DNA of 24,753 nucleotides from Saccoglossus kowalevskii (GCF_000003605.2 NW_003131866.1:91094-115846), one strand, 5' to 3'. Shown: positions 10,740 through 20,309, counted from the first letter of the stretch. Notes: a model not told the origin generated them from the letters alone. Translations and numbers: made by a program.

Positions 10740-11366
10740 ACAAATATGCATGAAACAGGTATAAAAAGAAAGTTTGAATGAAATCGGTCAAGGCATGTCG
10801 GTTGATGACATGTTTGAATTTTGTGATTTTATTCGTTTTTGATGAAAATGGCTGTCATTCAGCTAAATTTTGATGAAAATGAAAAACAATTGAATACAAC
10901 ATTTAACCCATTATATCTTGCCTTTGTACAAAATCTAATCCAAATCTGTACAATTTAACCTCTGTAAAATGAGCAGAACACTATAAAAAAAGTCCGCCAT
11001 TTTGAATCAAATCACGAAAAAAAATGACGTGCATCAGTAACCCACCATGACTGATGTCAATGCCAAGCAAGTTAAAATGAAATCGGTCAAGACATGTACG
11101 AGAAACAGTTGAAGACATGTCCAAATGTTGATTTTTGGTGTTTTGGGGGACAGAAATGGCCGCCAGTCAGTCAACAGTCAACCAAATCCTAATTAAACGA
11201 TGTGCACACGTCTCCCACAGTCCACTATGACTTGTCTTTGTACCAGCTTTGAAGAAAATTTGCCCAGGCATCAGGAAATGACGACAGATGGACGAACGCA
11301 CATACAGACGAATGGAACCAAAAACATAAGTCCTTGTTTCGGACTATGTCCGACGGAGACTAAAAG
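10740..11366 (+). mobile_element. Interspersed repeat family, diverged copy 3
   Basis: It shares blocks with copy 2: GTCCGCCATTTTGAATCAAA, ATGACGTGCATCAGTAAC, GAAATCGGTCAAG and AGAAATGGCCGCCAGTC. It carries a GACGAACGCACATACAGACG tail and the hairpin AGTCCTTGTTTCGGAC...GTCCGACGGAGACT (11329-11361) followed by TAAAAG. It lies directly after copy 2 in the same orientation, so the pair may be a tandem insertion or one composite element. Confidence 0.6.
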
Positions 11367-13934
11367 AAACAGAGCTGTTTCTGTTTCGCTCTACTAGTAA
11401 ACAAGTTTACAGAGAAATACTTATTGACCAGCAATGACATGATCATAGACACATCAATTGGATAACTTATCACTTTACCAGCTGTTGCTTGCTTGGAATT
11501 TCATACTGGCAATTTCTAACATACCAAAACAGTTTGCAGTATAGGCAACTATGTTTTGGAGTCTTTATTAATTTTAAACACATGTATCTTCTGGTTAAAA
11601 ACAAATGCATCATATCAGGTCTACAACAGTAAAATGATAAGAATATTAGCTTGCTTGATCTAAAATCTTTGATAAGTGACCCCAATTAAAGTTTAAATAC
11701 GAGTAACGATTATAATTATCATTAAACTTTGGGTAACTCAAACATAACCTACATTATGACCCTGGCCAAAGTTTGTGTCTGCAAGCAAACAAAGGACTGT
11801 CACACTGATTATCATTGAGGGAGATGCAAGGTCAGAATAACATAACAACCTGCAAAAACCTCCTGTCTGTAGACAAACCTTTGGCCTTTTCGGTTTATTT
11901 GTGTGACCCACTAAACAACAAGGTGACGTAGGAGTCTATTCAAACAATAAGCATACGTGTCTGGAACATTGCCAAGAACAGCCAGTATGAACTGTCTATG
12001 TATGTCGCATGAATTGTACATGCTACTAAGATATAAAAAAACAGCCAAAATATATTATGTATTCGTAACACATATAGGACATAGATACAAACACATGTAC
12101 TACAGAATATGCTGGTATGACATCAAGGTAACTGTCGGAGAGATGTTAGAAAAATTTGCATACAGACAAATTTATTGTGGTGAACTACTTATACTTGTCT
12201 GAAATTGACCAAATATGAACTATGCACTAGATAAATCTTATTTAGTTATTTTTAGCACATTATGCACAATATTCTAAGCAGTTAAATAACTGCTGGAAAC
12301 AAAATCAGAGATACAAAAAAGGACAATTGCCAAACATGCATCTCGCATGATATTGAGAGACAATTAAAGTTCCAAGACTGTGGTCAAGAACTAAACATTG
12401 GTTTGATCTAGCCGGCTTTCACAAGTATATGACATATAGCTAAAATTGTAATGCAAAGGTGTAAAATATACAAATAGGTCTAAGTAGTATACTAAATATC
12501 ACAGAGACAGTCGCTATTTCTTTACATCTCAAAGTTAAATCTAAACACCTGAAGGTAAGTCTTATGAAAAAAGCTTATATTTACTTCCTTTTATAATAAT
12601 AAGTGCGTACTCAGCAAAACAACTCATCACGCCACATATCATGTGACAAATGCAAACAAGATATCCCTAGGTTATCTGATAAGAACTGTTACAGTATTTA
12701 GAATGTTCTCATTAAATCAATAATAACATTCAACAGTTTTCTATTATGAAATGTTATTTTTTCAATAGCTTATAAAGACTTATCGGCATCTCAAAGTGAA
12801 ATACCACAATCTGTCCCTGAAATTTTGAACAAGTACCAATAGTCAAATTATGCCTAAAAAGCAAGTAATTATTAACATTTTACTGATTTTCAATGTTAAT
12901 TTTAACCCACAGTATACAATACATTACTTGAACAAAAAAAACTAATTATTTTTGTTAAGTTGACAATTATGATGTTTTAAACTTTTCACCACAAAGTTCC
13001 TTCTTTTCATCACAAATTCACAAAATGACCGACTGGTAGTCTCATTTTTAGTCTGCACTTTCCTTCAGAAAATTGGGACAAAAATAGCAAAATTTTTTGA
13101 GTAAAAACTAAAAATTGACTCAAATTTTGTCTGTTGGTTCCAAAATTAGGGTTCATTTCCAGAAATATTGAAGAAAGTCTTGTGGTGAATAGATTAAAGA
13201 GAAAATAAACATAGCGGGGATGAGACATGTGATATTACCATTGGTTACAATGGCGACTATTATGGAAGCCTAGAATTTCAGAAAACCCACATAATTAGAT
13301 CAGATAAGAAGATAATATGACCACATGTACCATTATAATTATTCAATGAAATATTTTGATACTGTCATAAACATCTGTCCAAATTCACATCTATATGAAA
13401 TAAAATATTTGGCTGGTATACTGTCTTTTGGGAAAACAACTTAATTACATTCTTTAACTATATTCTTACTAATTGTGAAAATAAATAAATGCCCCAATAA
13501 ACAATTGTTGATCTTATGTACTAGTAAAAGCATATTCTAATATTAACTTTATTCCTATCATGAGTGGTGGCCATTACTCCTACCTTAATTAAAATAGCAG
13601 CAACGACCAACAGACAGAAAAATTATTGATTATCTTAATGATTTTTTTGGCATAGGAAAATTAATATATATTTGACTTTAATTAATTAAATCACTGCAAT
13701 AAAAAAATGGAATCTCTCTGATACATAATAATATAACACCAAATATTCAATAAACTTGCAGTCGCATGCTAGATTTGATCAATACACAAGTCATACTTTC
13801 AAATAGTGGTATCGTCAAAACACAACACAATCATCATTCTGACCATTCACAATAGCACAATTGAAGGCAAGTACATTGATAGGCAACATACCTTGAGTGA
13901 CATAGAAAGCAACACATTTACATGTTTCACCTAC

Positions 13935-14474
13935 CATATTATCCATTTTAACGCAGACCTCATCAACAACCCATGTTTTCTTGACAGCGCTGTATCTATG
14001 TCTGGTAGCAACCTCTGTCTCTAGATCTTCTAAGTTGAATTTGGCCCATGGATCTTCCCAACTACCACTCTTGATCTTAAAAAAAGCCATTCTCCATTTC
14101 TTGGTCATGGGAGATGTACGTGGTGTGATTCGAATAGGCCCAGGGCAAGAGCTTGACCGGAATTCATTTTGTACACGAACTGGTTGTGGACGACCATGAA
14201 TTGCCATCGGCATACTGATTTTCAAATTTGGATGTAAGGACCTGTTATGGTTAGACTGAAAACTGACTGGACTGGATCCAAAGCGAACACTTTTATGGAT
14301 GTCATTGTCATTATCATCAATTTCTTCATCGGTGTTGTGGTTTTCTTCATCTTCAATATGGATTTCTGTCAGGAGGGGCAGGAGATCAAAATTGTCGAAT
14401 TCATCTTCCTCCTCCTCTTCCTCCTCATCCATGGATCCTGCACGCATCTGGTTAGCAAATCTAATATCAGACAT
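13935..14474 (-). CDS. EEF2K: eEF2K coding exon 1: N-terminus, calmodulin-binding segment, start of alpha-kinase domain
   Basis: This exon encodes residues 1-180. The ATG at 14474 has A at -3. Residues 16-25 are a run of Asp/Glu, with seven consecutive Glu at 17-23 encoded by a GAG/GAA-type repeat (14406-14426). A second acidic stretch spans about 41-58. Residues 124-143 hold the calmodulin-binding segment: TKKWRMAFFKIKSGSWEDPW has an anchor Trp127 matching human Trp85, followed by the family motif DPWA-F. LED-x-TE-x-ATRHRY at about 148-161 is the signature leading into the alpha-kinase domain. The exon ends ...KMDNM followed by the donor GTAGGT. The open frame continues 39 codons into the intron before a stop, which gives an apparent 219-residue frame. 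The tail is not family-like, so I end the exon at the donor. The N-terminal 110 residues are poorly conserved compared with vertebrates, which is usual for this family. Confidence 0.93.
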
Positions 14475-15303
14475 CCTGTGCTTTTATATAGTAACGATTT
14501 ATCCAGGTGGTAAGCCGTAGTTGCAATTAAGAGCTGGGTGCAAAGACAACAGTTTTTAAAACGATACAATTTGTTGAACGAGTAGTGATGATAATCATAA
14601 TGAACATCAATATAAAACTGCAGTCAGTTTTAAACACTATTTAATGAGCTGTATTTTTTGCCAATCGTTTTTCTTTTTAAACTCAGCTAAAATGACCTAC
14701 ATCACGGTTGCTAAAAAAGACGGTTAGGAAACGCTATTGTTAAAAGGTGTGAATCTGTCTAATTCCTCAAGGATGCGTGTCGCGCTGTGTACGCCCTGCC
14801 CTCTATTGCTTGAGATTTCAAGGCCCACCATTTTGTTTCATTTTTGTGACGATCACTTGATGTTCCACGAATTTGAAATTTTTTTATAAAACATACTACC
14901 AAATGAATTTTTAGTATACTACTGTGCGTACTTATGAAGGTTGTGTGCGATTTGGGGGCTTATTAGAGTAAATTTTATCGTTTTGCTTTCGCGTCACTGT
15001 ATCAACCATTTTGTTTAAAGTCGTAACACTTTTTTTGTAGACGCCGTAGAAATCATTGAAAATGTATTCAACATTTCCCGCCAGTTTCATAAAATGCCTG
15101 TTTAATTGTTCTTGTCTGTCCTTGTTTCATTTTTTTGGTAAATTTTTCATGTTGCAATATTCAGCGTGCCGTTAAATAAGGTTTTAGTCCATGCTACAAT
15201 TTTTGAACACATTGAACTGTCGGTACAACTTTCTAGCAGTCTCTTCGCCAAATCAATTTTTCGAACCCTTTTTAACCGTTCTTAATTTCATTGGAACTGC
15301 CTG

Positions 15304-15837
15304 TTGTTGCACATTTGGTCTGCTTATATGCATTTTGTAGAGCATGGGCGGGTTATTTCAGTTGTCTTATCGCATATTTTGTTTATTTCCAACAAAATGT
15401 ATGTGGTATCATGGCTCCTCATTAAAACTTTCGCATGGCTGAAATATAAACACTTGTATGGTTTTTTTGACATCTTTTTTCTGATCATGTTTTGTTGGTT
15501 TTTTTATTTTAGTTTTCTGTCGATCTTGTTCTTTAGAAACGAAAATGCCATACAAGACAGGCAAATTTGTATTGAGTTTAAACCGAGCGACAGTTTTGTC
15601 AGGATTCACTGGAACAACTTACACTTTATTATTACTGAAAGTATTGACAGAGACACAATAAAATGGCCTGCAGTTGTTGATTGCAATGAACTCTGGGAAA
15701 AAAATTTGCATGATTTCCTGTCTACATTTTATGTTAATGATTTATCACAGATTAGTACGTCTTTTGTTTCAAATGTTTGCCCGCGACACGCATCCAATGA
15801 AAAGAACATGGTTCGTTTCCTAACAGTCTTTTTTTAG
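15304..15837 (+). other. Unexplained 177-codon open frame, candidate exon or relic
   Basis: The frame starts at a TTG; the first ATG is nine codons in (15328). The first half is T-rich and gives a hydrophobic, low-information translation that I regard as non-coding. The second half (about 15541-15770) has a balanced composition, for example IEFKPSDSFVRIHWNNLHFI and ELWEKNLHDFLSTFYVNDLS. It follows a strong pyrimidine tract with possible acceptors TTTTATTTTAG (15511) and TTGTTCTTTAG (15536). A frame this long is unexpected in this AT content, but the local T bias lowers the stop frequency. I recognise no family. It could be an exon, a captured gene fragment or chance. Confidence 0.25.
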
Positions 15838-16766
15838 TAACCGTGCCTACATGTATTAGTTACGAAATGAGCCATTTGTCATGTCACATGCACTATACTA
15901 TGCAAATAACATTCTGCCTGAGTGTTGTTTACGTGTGCAGTACATTCTAATATTTTACCACATGCCAACTCGGTGACAAAAATACGAAAAATTTCCAAAA
16001 CATACAGCCGCTTCAAACGAAACATTACACAGGGTTCTACATGACGCTCAATACCACAAGACTAGTCGTGTTTACATTATTACCCGCGAACTAAAAATTA
16101 TGACGGGCGTACGTGAATCGAATGCGCCTAATAAACAAATAATGACTCATCTATAACCAGAACAATACCTAACTGTTTTATTTTATCTGTGATGCGAATA
16201 TTAGCGAAATATCTTTTATAGAATTGAACTAGGTGTTTTCATACAACAAAGCGACAAAAAAACATGCCCACAAATCACGAGTTCGAAACCGGGGGCCATG
16301 TTTTGTGACTCAACCGCCCCTTCTCTTCTTTTTTTTCTACTCGCTAACGAAACGTGCATAATTACACAGGTTGTGTATTTATACTGTGTATTATATTTAT
16401 GTATAATTACACATGTCCCAGACAATGCAAATAATCACAAAAAATATTACAAGGTAAAACAATAACATGAAACGGCTTGTTTTGAATTTCAACCCAACGC
16501 TGAAGGTCAATCGATCGAAAGCATGGTCCTTGTGTTTTTGTTTTGAATGTCACGTTGAGAGGCCAAAAAAAATCATACTCACGACAAATTCAGAAACCTT
16601 TACTCTTCACTCTAATCCCGTCAAAGCAAGGAGATGCAGTCACAGGATGCAGTGGCAGTAAAAAAACGTGGTATCGTGAAATGTCGATCTAACCGTTCCA
16701 GGTCTAGTATCAAAATACCTCACAACCGCTTGCTTGTCTGGCTGGTTATATTTTTAAAGGTTGTAA

Positions 16767-16823
16767 TGACGTAGCTCATTTCGTATGCATTTCATGACGT
16801 CGGCCACGTAGACTTATTTGCAT
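16767..16823. promoter_or_regulatory. Cluster of CRE-like and octamer motifs
   Basis: TGACGTA (16767), TGACGTCG (16795) and the octamer ATTTGCAT (16816) occur within 60 bp, about 200 bp before the tRNA gene and 2.3 kb upstream of eEF2K. This is a motif match only, and the factors and target are unknown. Confidence 0.2.
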
Positions 16824-17014
16824 ATCAAAACATTGCAGCTATGTGTGGAAATTTCCAATGGTGTTGAATTTCTCGATGCGAAAATAAATGAAAAATAACT
16901 TGGATAATAAACTGGATAAAGAAGTATATATATAACTAAATATATATATAGATTCAAAATATGTTAATTAGATTCATTTTCAAATATAATAAATTCACGC
17001 AAAAAATAGTTGAA

Positions 17015-17096
17015 GGTAGCGTGGCCGAGTGGTCTAAGGCGCTGGTTTTAGGCACCAGTCATTTCGATGGCGTGGGTTCGAATCCCACCGCTGCCA
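17015..17096 (+). tRNA. tRNA-Leu (anticodon UAG)
   Basis: A full class II cloverleaf of 82 nt. The acceptor stem GGTAGCG pairs with CGCTGCC (one G-T pair), with discriminator A at 17096. The A box lies in TGGCCGAGTGGTCTAAGGC. The anticodon stem CTGGT/ACCAG encloses the loop TTTAGGC with anticodon TAG at 17049-17051. The variable arm has a CAT/ATG stem with a TTCG loop. The T stem GTGGG/CCCAC encloses TTCGAAT, and the B box is GGTTCGAATCC. There is no intron and no encoded CCA. It reads CUA and probably other CUN leucine codons. It is a nuclear Pol III gene with intact promoter boxes and a terminator 5 nt downstream, so it is very likely functional. Confidence 0.97.
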
Positions 17097-17100
17097 TGAC

Positions 17101-17105
17101 TTTTT
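17101..17105 (+). terminator. Pol III terminator of tRNA-Leu
   Basis: A run of five T on the coding strand begins 5 nt after the mature 3' end, the standard Pol III stop. Confidence 0.9.
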
Positions 17106-17791
17106 CCCGACAGGTTTCAGTTGTCTTGTTATTATTCTGTTGTTATTCAAGTATTACATGTCACCTTGACCCTGTAGAACACTTGTTTACAAGTCTCTAA
17201 ACCAATCAGGAACATGAATAAAAGGGTGTGTTCGAAGGCTTGTCGCAGTATGGACTGATGATGTCATCGCTAGGTGAATTCCTTTGGTGACGTGTCTATT
17301 TATGGGGATTTCTATGTTCAGGCCCGAGCAACAGAAACCATTCTGTCATTGAGTGACCTCACGTATGTTATAATAACAGTAATAGTGAGTTTTTTTGGTA
17401 ATAATAATACGTGTAATTCGAGAAAAAAGCGAAACCTTTGTTGATGTTTATAGAAACAATAATAGTAATAATTCGGGAATAAAATAGTGAAAAAAGAAAA
17501 CTAGATAAGCTATTTGTTTTCGGCCATCACCCGAAGTAGAAACTAGAAGTAAAATGACAAAACAATAAAATCAATTATTAAAAACACATTTTTTAAATTT
17601 AAATTTAATTTATAATTGATTAATAAACAATGAGCAAACCAACGCATGAATCAATACGTACACCGAGATGCGTACACTGATAAACCGACCCGGTGCCAAC
17701 CTGGTGCCGGTCACTATTACAATAAATATATATTTCCTTGCTGGTCTATGTGGTAATCCCGAAATGCCAAAATGTACATCTATGCTTGATT

Positions 17792-18057
17792 TAGCCTGAC
17801 AAGGTCGCGTGAGTTGCGCCCTCTGCGGTACTCCAAACCCAACACACTTCGTAGGGTATGTAGAGACTTCTTTTTTGTTTTAAAGATATCCCTTTCGTTG
17901 TCACGCTAGTTTTCGCGATCACGCTAAAAAGGCCAAATTGACAATTAATTATATATTCTTTTGTAAAACAAAAAAGAAGTCCCGACTTTGCCAGTCTATG
18001 GGGTATGATATGCCGTTTGATCGGCGAGGGTGGCACTCGCGCCTACATGTCAGGTTA
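17792..18057. mobile_element. Fold-back MITE with about 90-bp inverted arms
   Basis: The arms are 17792-17882 and 17964-18057, around an 81-nt loop. The inner 18 bp (GACTTCTTTTTTGTTTTA, 17865-17882) are a perfect inverted match to 17964-17981. The outer ends, TAGCCTGACA and the reverse complement TAACCTGACA, match at 9 of 10. Between them the arms align imperfectly, sharing blocks such as CGCG-GAGT and CCCTC. The minus-strand open frame covering it is a by-product. No clear target duplication was found. Confidence 0.7.
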
Positions 18058-18380
18058 TGCTGGAAGCGTCTACGTCTTGTTGTTTTTTGTTTTGTTTTTT
18101 TGTAGTTTGCGAGGCTAGTTAGTAGCGCAGGGTCCAGGACAGGAAGTCACAAATCGCCGCACCGTACCTGAGGCCAGCAACTCATTTGCATATAACACCA
18201 ACAGTGACTTGTCAATCGAAAAGCAATGTAAACAAACTTTCGGGACTTTTAGTCACATAGGCGTGCCTCGGTTTCCTGTACTTTAAAATCGATTTTGAGT
18301 ATGTCCCTGCATTGACAATGCTCAAAAATGTGAACACTATCTAGCCAAGACTGTCTGAGTAAGAAAAAGCAAAAAAAAAA

Positions 18381-18947
18381 CAGGTGCAGCCAATGAAGCT
18401 GTTCGTCAGAAAAGCTGTTCCAAGAGATTTTTGTTGAGGGCAGGGGATTTTTTCTATTTTTTTGTAGGGGGCGGGAAATATCAGTACCCCCCAGTGGGCA
18501 GGGCAGATTTCTAAAAAAAATGCAAGGACAGGGAAACTTTTTTTTTTAGTGGGTAGGCAAAACAGCCTTTAGGGCAGGGTATAATAAAAAAAATGCATTG
18601 GGGGAATAACATCTGCTAAATGTGGACAGCCGTGTGCTATCAATAACTGAAAATGCGAGTCACCCACTGATCTGCTGAGTGGTTAATGTATTCAAGAAGC
18701 CCATAGAAGCCAATGACTCGATGAATTACGCCACCAATCTGTGTTTTTTTAATGAGGGGAGGGGAAAGATGAATTTGGTCAGCAGGAGGGGAAGGCCATT
18801 TTTTTTCAGGTGGAGGGTAGCTTATGAATAGCTTTTAATTTCCCCCCTCTTTCCTTTATATTAATTAGCATATTTCAAAAGGCCCATAAAATAAATTTTG
18901 GCCCAGAGAATTGACTATTTCAATTTATTGCTCGTTGGCTGCACCTG
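18381..18947. mobile_element. hAT-like non-autonomous element with CAGGTGCAGCC terminal repeats
   Basis: CAGGTGCAGCCAATGA (18381-18396) matches the reverse complement of 18932-18947 at 15 of 16 positions. Ends starting CAG-G and A-rich flanks on both sides (AAAAAA) fit a hAT-type element, whose 8-bp target duplication may be blurred by the poly-A context. The interior (about 535 bp) is rich in G-runs and T-runs with no coding frame. Superfamily assignment rests on the terminal bases only. Confidence 0.6.
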
Positions 18948-19622
18948 AAAAAAGTTTACTCCGATCCGAGTGCCCACGAACCTACGCATCTATACCGATT
19001 GATATCAATTTCTGTTGACGCTGAGGGCAGGATTCTACTAGATGAGAGAAGAGACACAGTGCCTGGAACAGCCACTGTATACAATCGAAACTTATTTAGG
19101 CTTGCCAACGCTCACGCCGACAGACATAGTAAAAAGCGGAGACATTTGTTAAATTTGGTAACATGTTTAGTATGATAGAAAGCATGTTCAATTTTCAAAT
19201 AACCACAATAGACGACCAACGCTCCTTATTTTTCAAAACGGATAGGATTTGACCTCGTACATTAGGATACAGACAAATCAGTTTTCTTTGCAAGTTGATA
19301 AAATAAGGGAAACAAGATTAGGGTAGATGATACCGAAGGTCTTCTAAGAATCATAATTTTCAAACTGTTCATCGACCTATCGCCAAATATTATATATATA
19401 TTCAGGATATGTAGTTCATTTTTACTGTCATGAATTTGTTTTCGCGTATCTGTTGACCGACTTAATTAGCTGATTATTAGCGAATTGCTGTGTTATGTCT
19501 GTCATCGTTTAGGCCTATTTGAAGTTTTGGACGGAACTTGGCTCAGTGATTTGGAACTAATTACCAGATAACCGCCGCTATTCAGACTATTCATTCTGAC
19601 AGTTTATATTCATAGTTATTAA

Positions 19623-20309
19623 TGTAGTGAACGATTAATCAAAAGATATGACGTATTCAGTACTTAGTGTGATTGGCTTTATGATTGAAGGTTACGCCCT
19701 AGAGTCTTTTTACTGCTTTGTAATTGGTTAGAGTTTTGAAAATGAATAAAGAGAGTTTGAGTTGGTCTTGGGGAGCACAGCACGATAGACGCAGTAGAGA
19801 GAGTGCAGTCCTGGAGAGTCTAAGTCCAGTCCTGGAGAGTCTTGGGGCGAGTGTTGACGCAGTCTAAGAGAGTCTTGGGTCAGCCTTGCGATAGTCTTGG
19901 GTATTTTTCCCCAGGGCGCTGTGTCTTATAGAGTGCTCGACTGACCGACTAAGACGAGAGTTGAACCGTATTTCGTTGTGTGCGTTTATTTGACTGTAAA
20001 GCTTAAGTGAATTTCCCGATCCCGTACCTCAAGGGGACGCGATAGAGAGACGAGACGAGATTCCCCCCTGACAAGTGTGGAGAACCCGAGAGTAAAAGAT
20101 TTTACCCCTGATATTACTATCACAGAGGGACTGGTTTGTGAGAAAACTTTTACAAATCTAGCCCGGCCACTGATCGTGACTCAATTTAGATGTCAAATTT
20201 TACCGGACCGACATGGCTTGGCATCTTTATTTTTGGAATGAATACCACATCCTCACTTTTCCTCGCTTCTCTGCTCTCGGTCCACTGGAGTCAGCATTGC
20301 CCTTTTCAA
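19623..20309 (+). other. Promoter/leader-like or LTR-like segment ending at a splice donor
   Basis: It begins TGTAGTGA. Two inverted CCAAT boxes lie at 19672 and 19723, then GAATAAAGAG at about 19744. A GC-richer segment follows with repeated GAGAGTCT(T)GGGG motifs and a 22-bp-spaced direct repeat of CAGTCCTGGAGAGTCT (19805 and 19827). A pyrimidine tract (20250-20283) is followed by a consensus donor GTAAGT at 20310. No open frame of note is present. It could be a non-coding first exon of a plus-strand gene or a retrotransposon LTR plus leader. I did not find the partner LTR or a primer-binding site. Confidence 0.3.

Larger units (their letters stand above)
3233..13934 (-). other. Intron 1 of eEF2K, about 10.7 kb
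   Basis: This long intron lies between the calmodulin-binding exon and the 38-nt microexon. It holds three copies of one interspersed repeat family, a CA/C-rich microsatellite, a CAA microsatellite and a terminal-inverted-repeat element, all listed separately. A fragment at 4553-4568 shares a 16-base identity with 9944-9959, so a degraded family relic is likely near 4440-4660. The stretches 3240-4430, 4700-6320, 6735-8820 and 11370-13930 are AT-rich and show no supportable gene or clear repeat. Confidence 0.85.
225..14474 (-). other. EEF2K: Partial gene: eukaryotic elongation factor 2 kinase, 5' part with four coding exons
   Basis: Gene span. The four coding exons, read on the minus strand, are 14474-13935, 3232-3195, 1398-1227 and 374-225. 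Lengths of 540, 38, 172 and 150 nt sum to 900 nt, which is 300 codons without a stop. All introns are GT-AG, and the phases fit exactly: phase 0 after exon 1, phase 2 after exon 2, phase 0 after exons 3 and 4. The translation aligns along human eEF2K from the calmodulin-binding region to human residue 256. eEF2K is a cytosolic calcium/calmodulin-dependent alpha-kinase that phosphorylates elongation factor 2 and slows translation elongation. The remaining kinase core (the catalytic and zinc-binding half), the regulatory loop and the SEL1-like C-terminus lie beyond base 1. No non-coding first exon was identified. Confidence 0.93.
14475..17014. other. Intergenic/upstream region between eEF2K and the tRNA gene
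   Basis: No recognised gene lies here apart from the open frame noted at 15304-15837. The eEF2K promoter and any non-coding first exon should lie in or beyond this region on the minus strand. TATATAAAAG reads on the minus strand at 14490-14481, only about 7 bp before the start codon. A GCACAG that could be a weak acceptor lies directly before the ATG. The region 14640-15110 has more CpG than the introns. Confidence 0.6.
17106..19622. other. Intergenic region with two MITE-like elements
   Basis: No gene is visible. It contains the fold-back element at 17792-18057 and the hAT-like element at 18381-18947. An ACCAATCAGG box and an ATAAAAGGG sequence occur near 17202-17224, but they are too close together for a standard promoter. 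Confidence 0.6.

Noticed and set aside
14247-14520. Plus-strand frames with Ser-rich runs antisense to eEF2K exon 1
   Set aside because: They are antisense shadows of the acidic coding repeat.
16266-16290. B-box-like GAGTTCGAAACC as a second tRNA or SINE head
   Set aside because: No A box at the right distance and no cloverleaf can be drawn around it.
15862-16784. 12-bp inverted match TACGAAATGAGC / GCTCATTTCGTA
   Set aside because: Matches of this length are expected by chance many times in a window of this size.
16961-17200. 79-codon plus-strand frame
   Set aside because: It runs through the tRNA-Leu gene and its flanks.
17791-18036. Minus-strand 81-codon frame
   Set aside because: It coincides with the fold-back element and shows no protein family signature.
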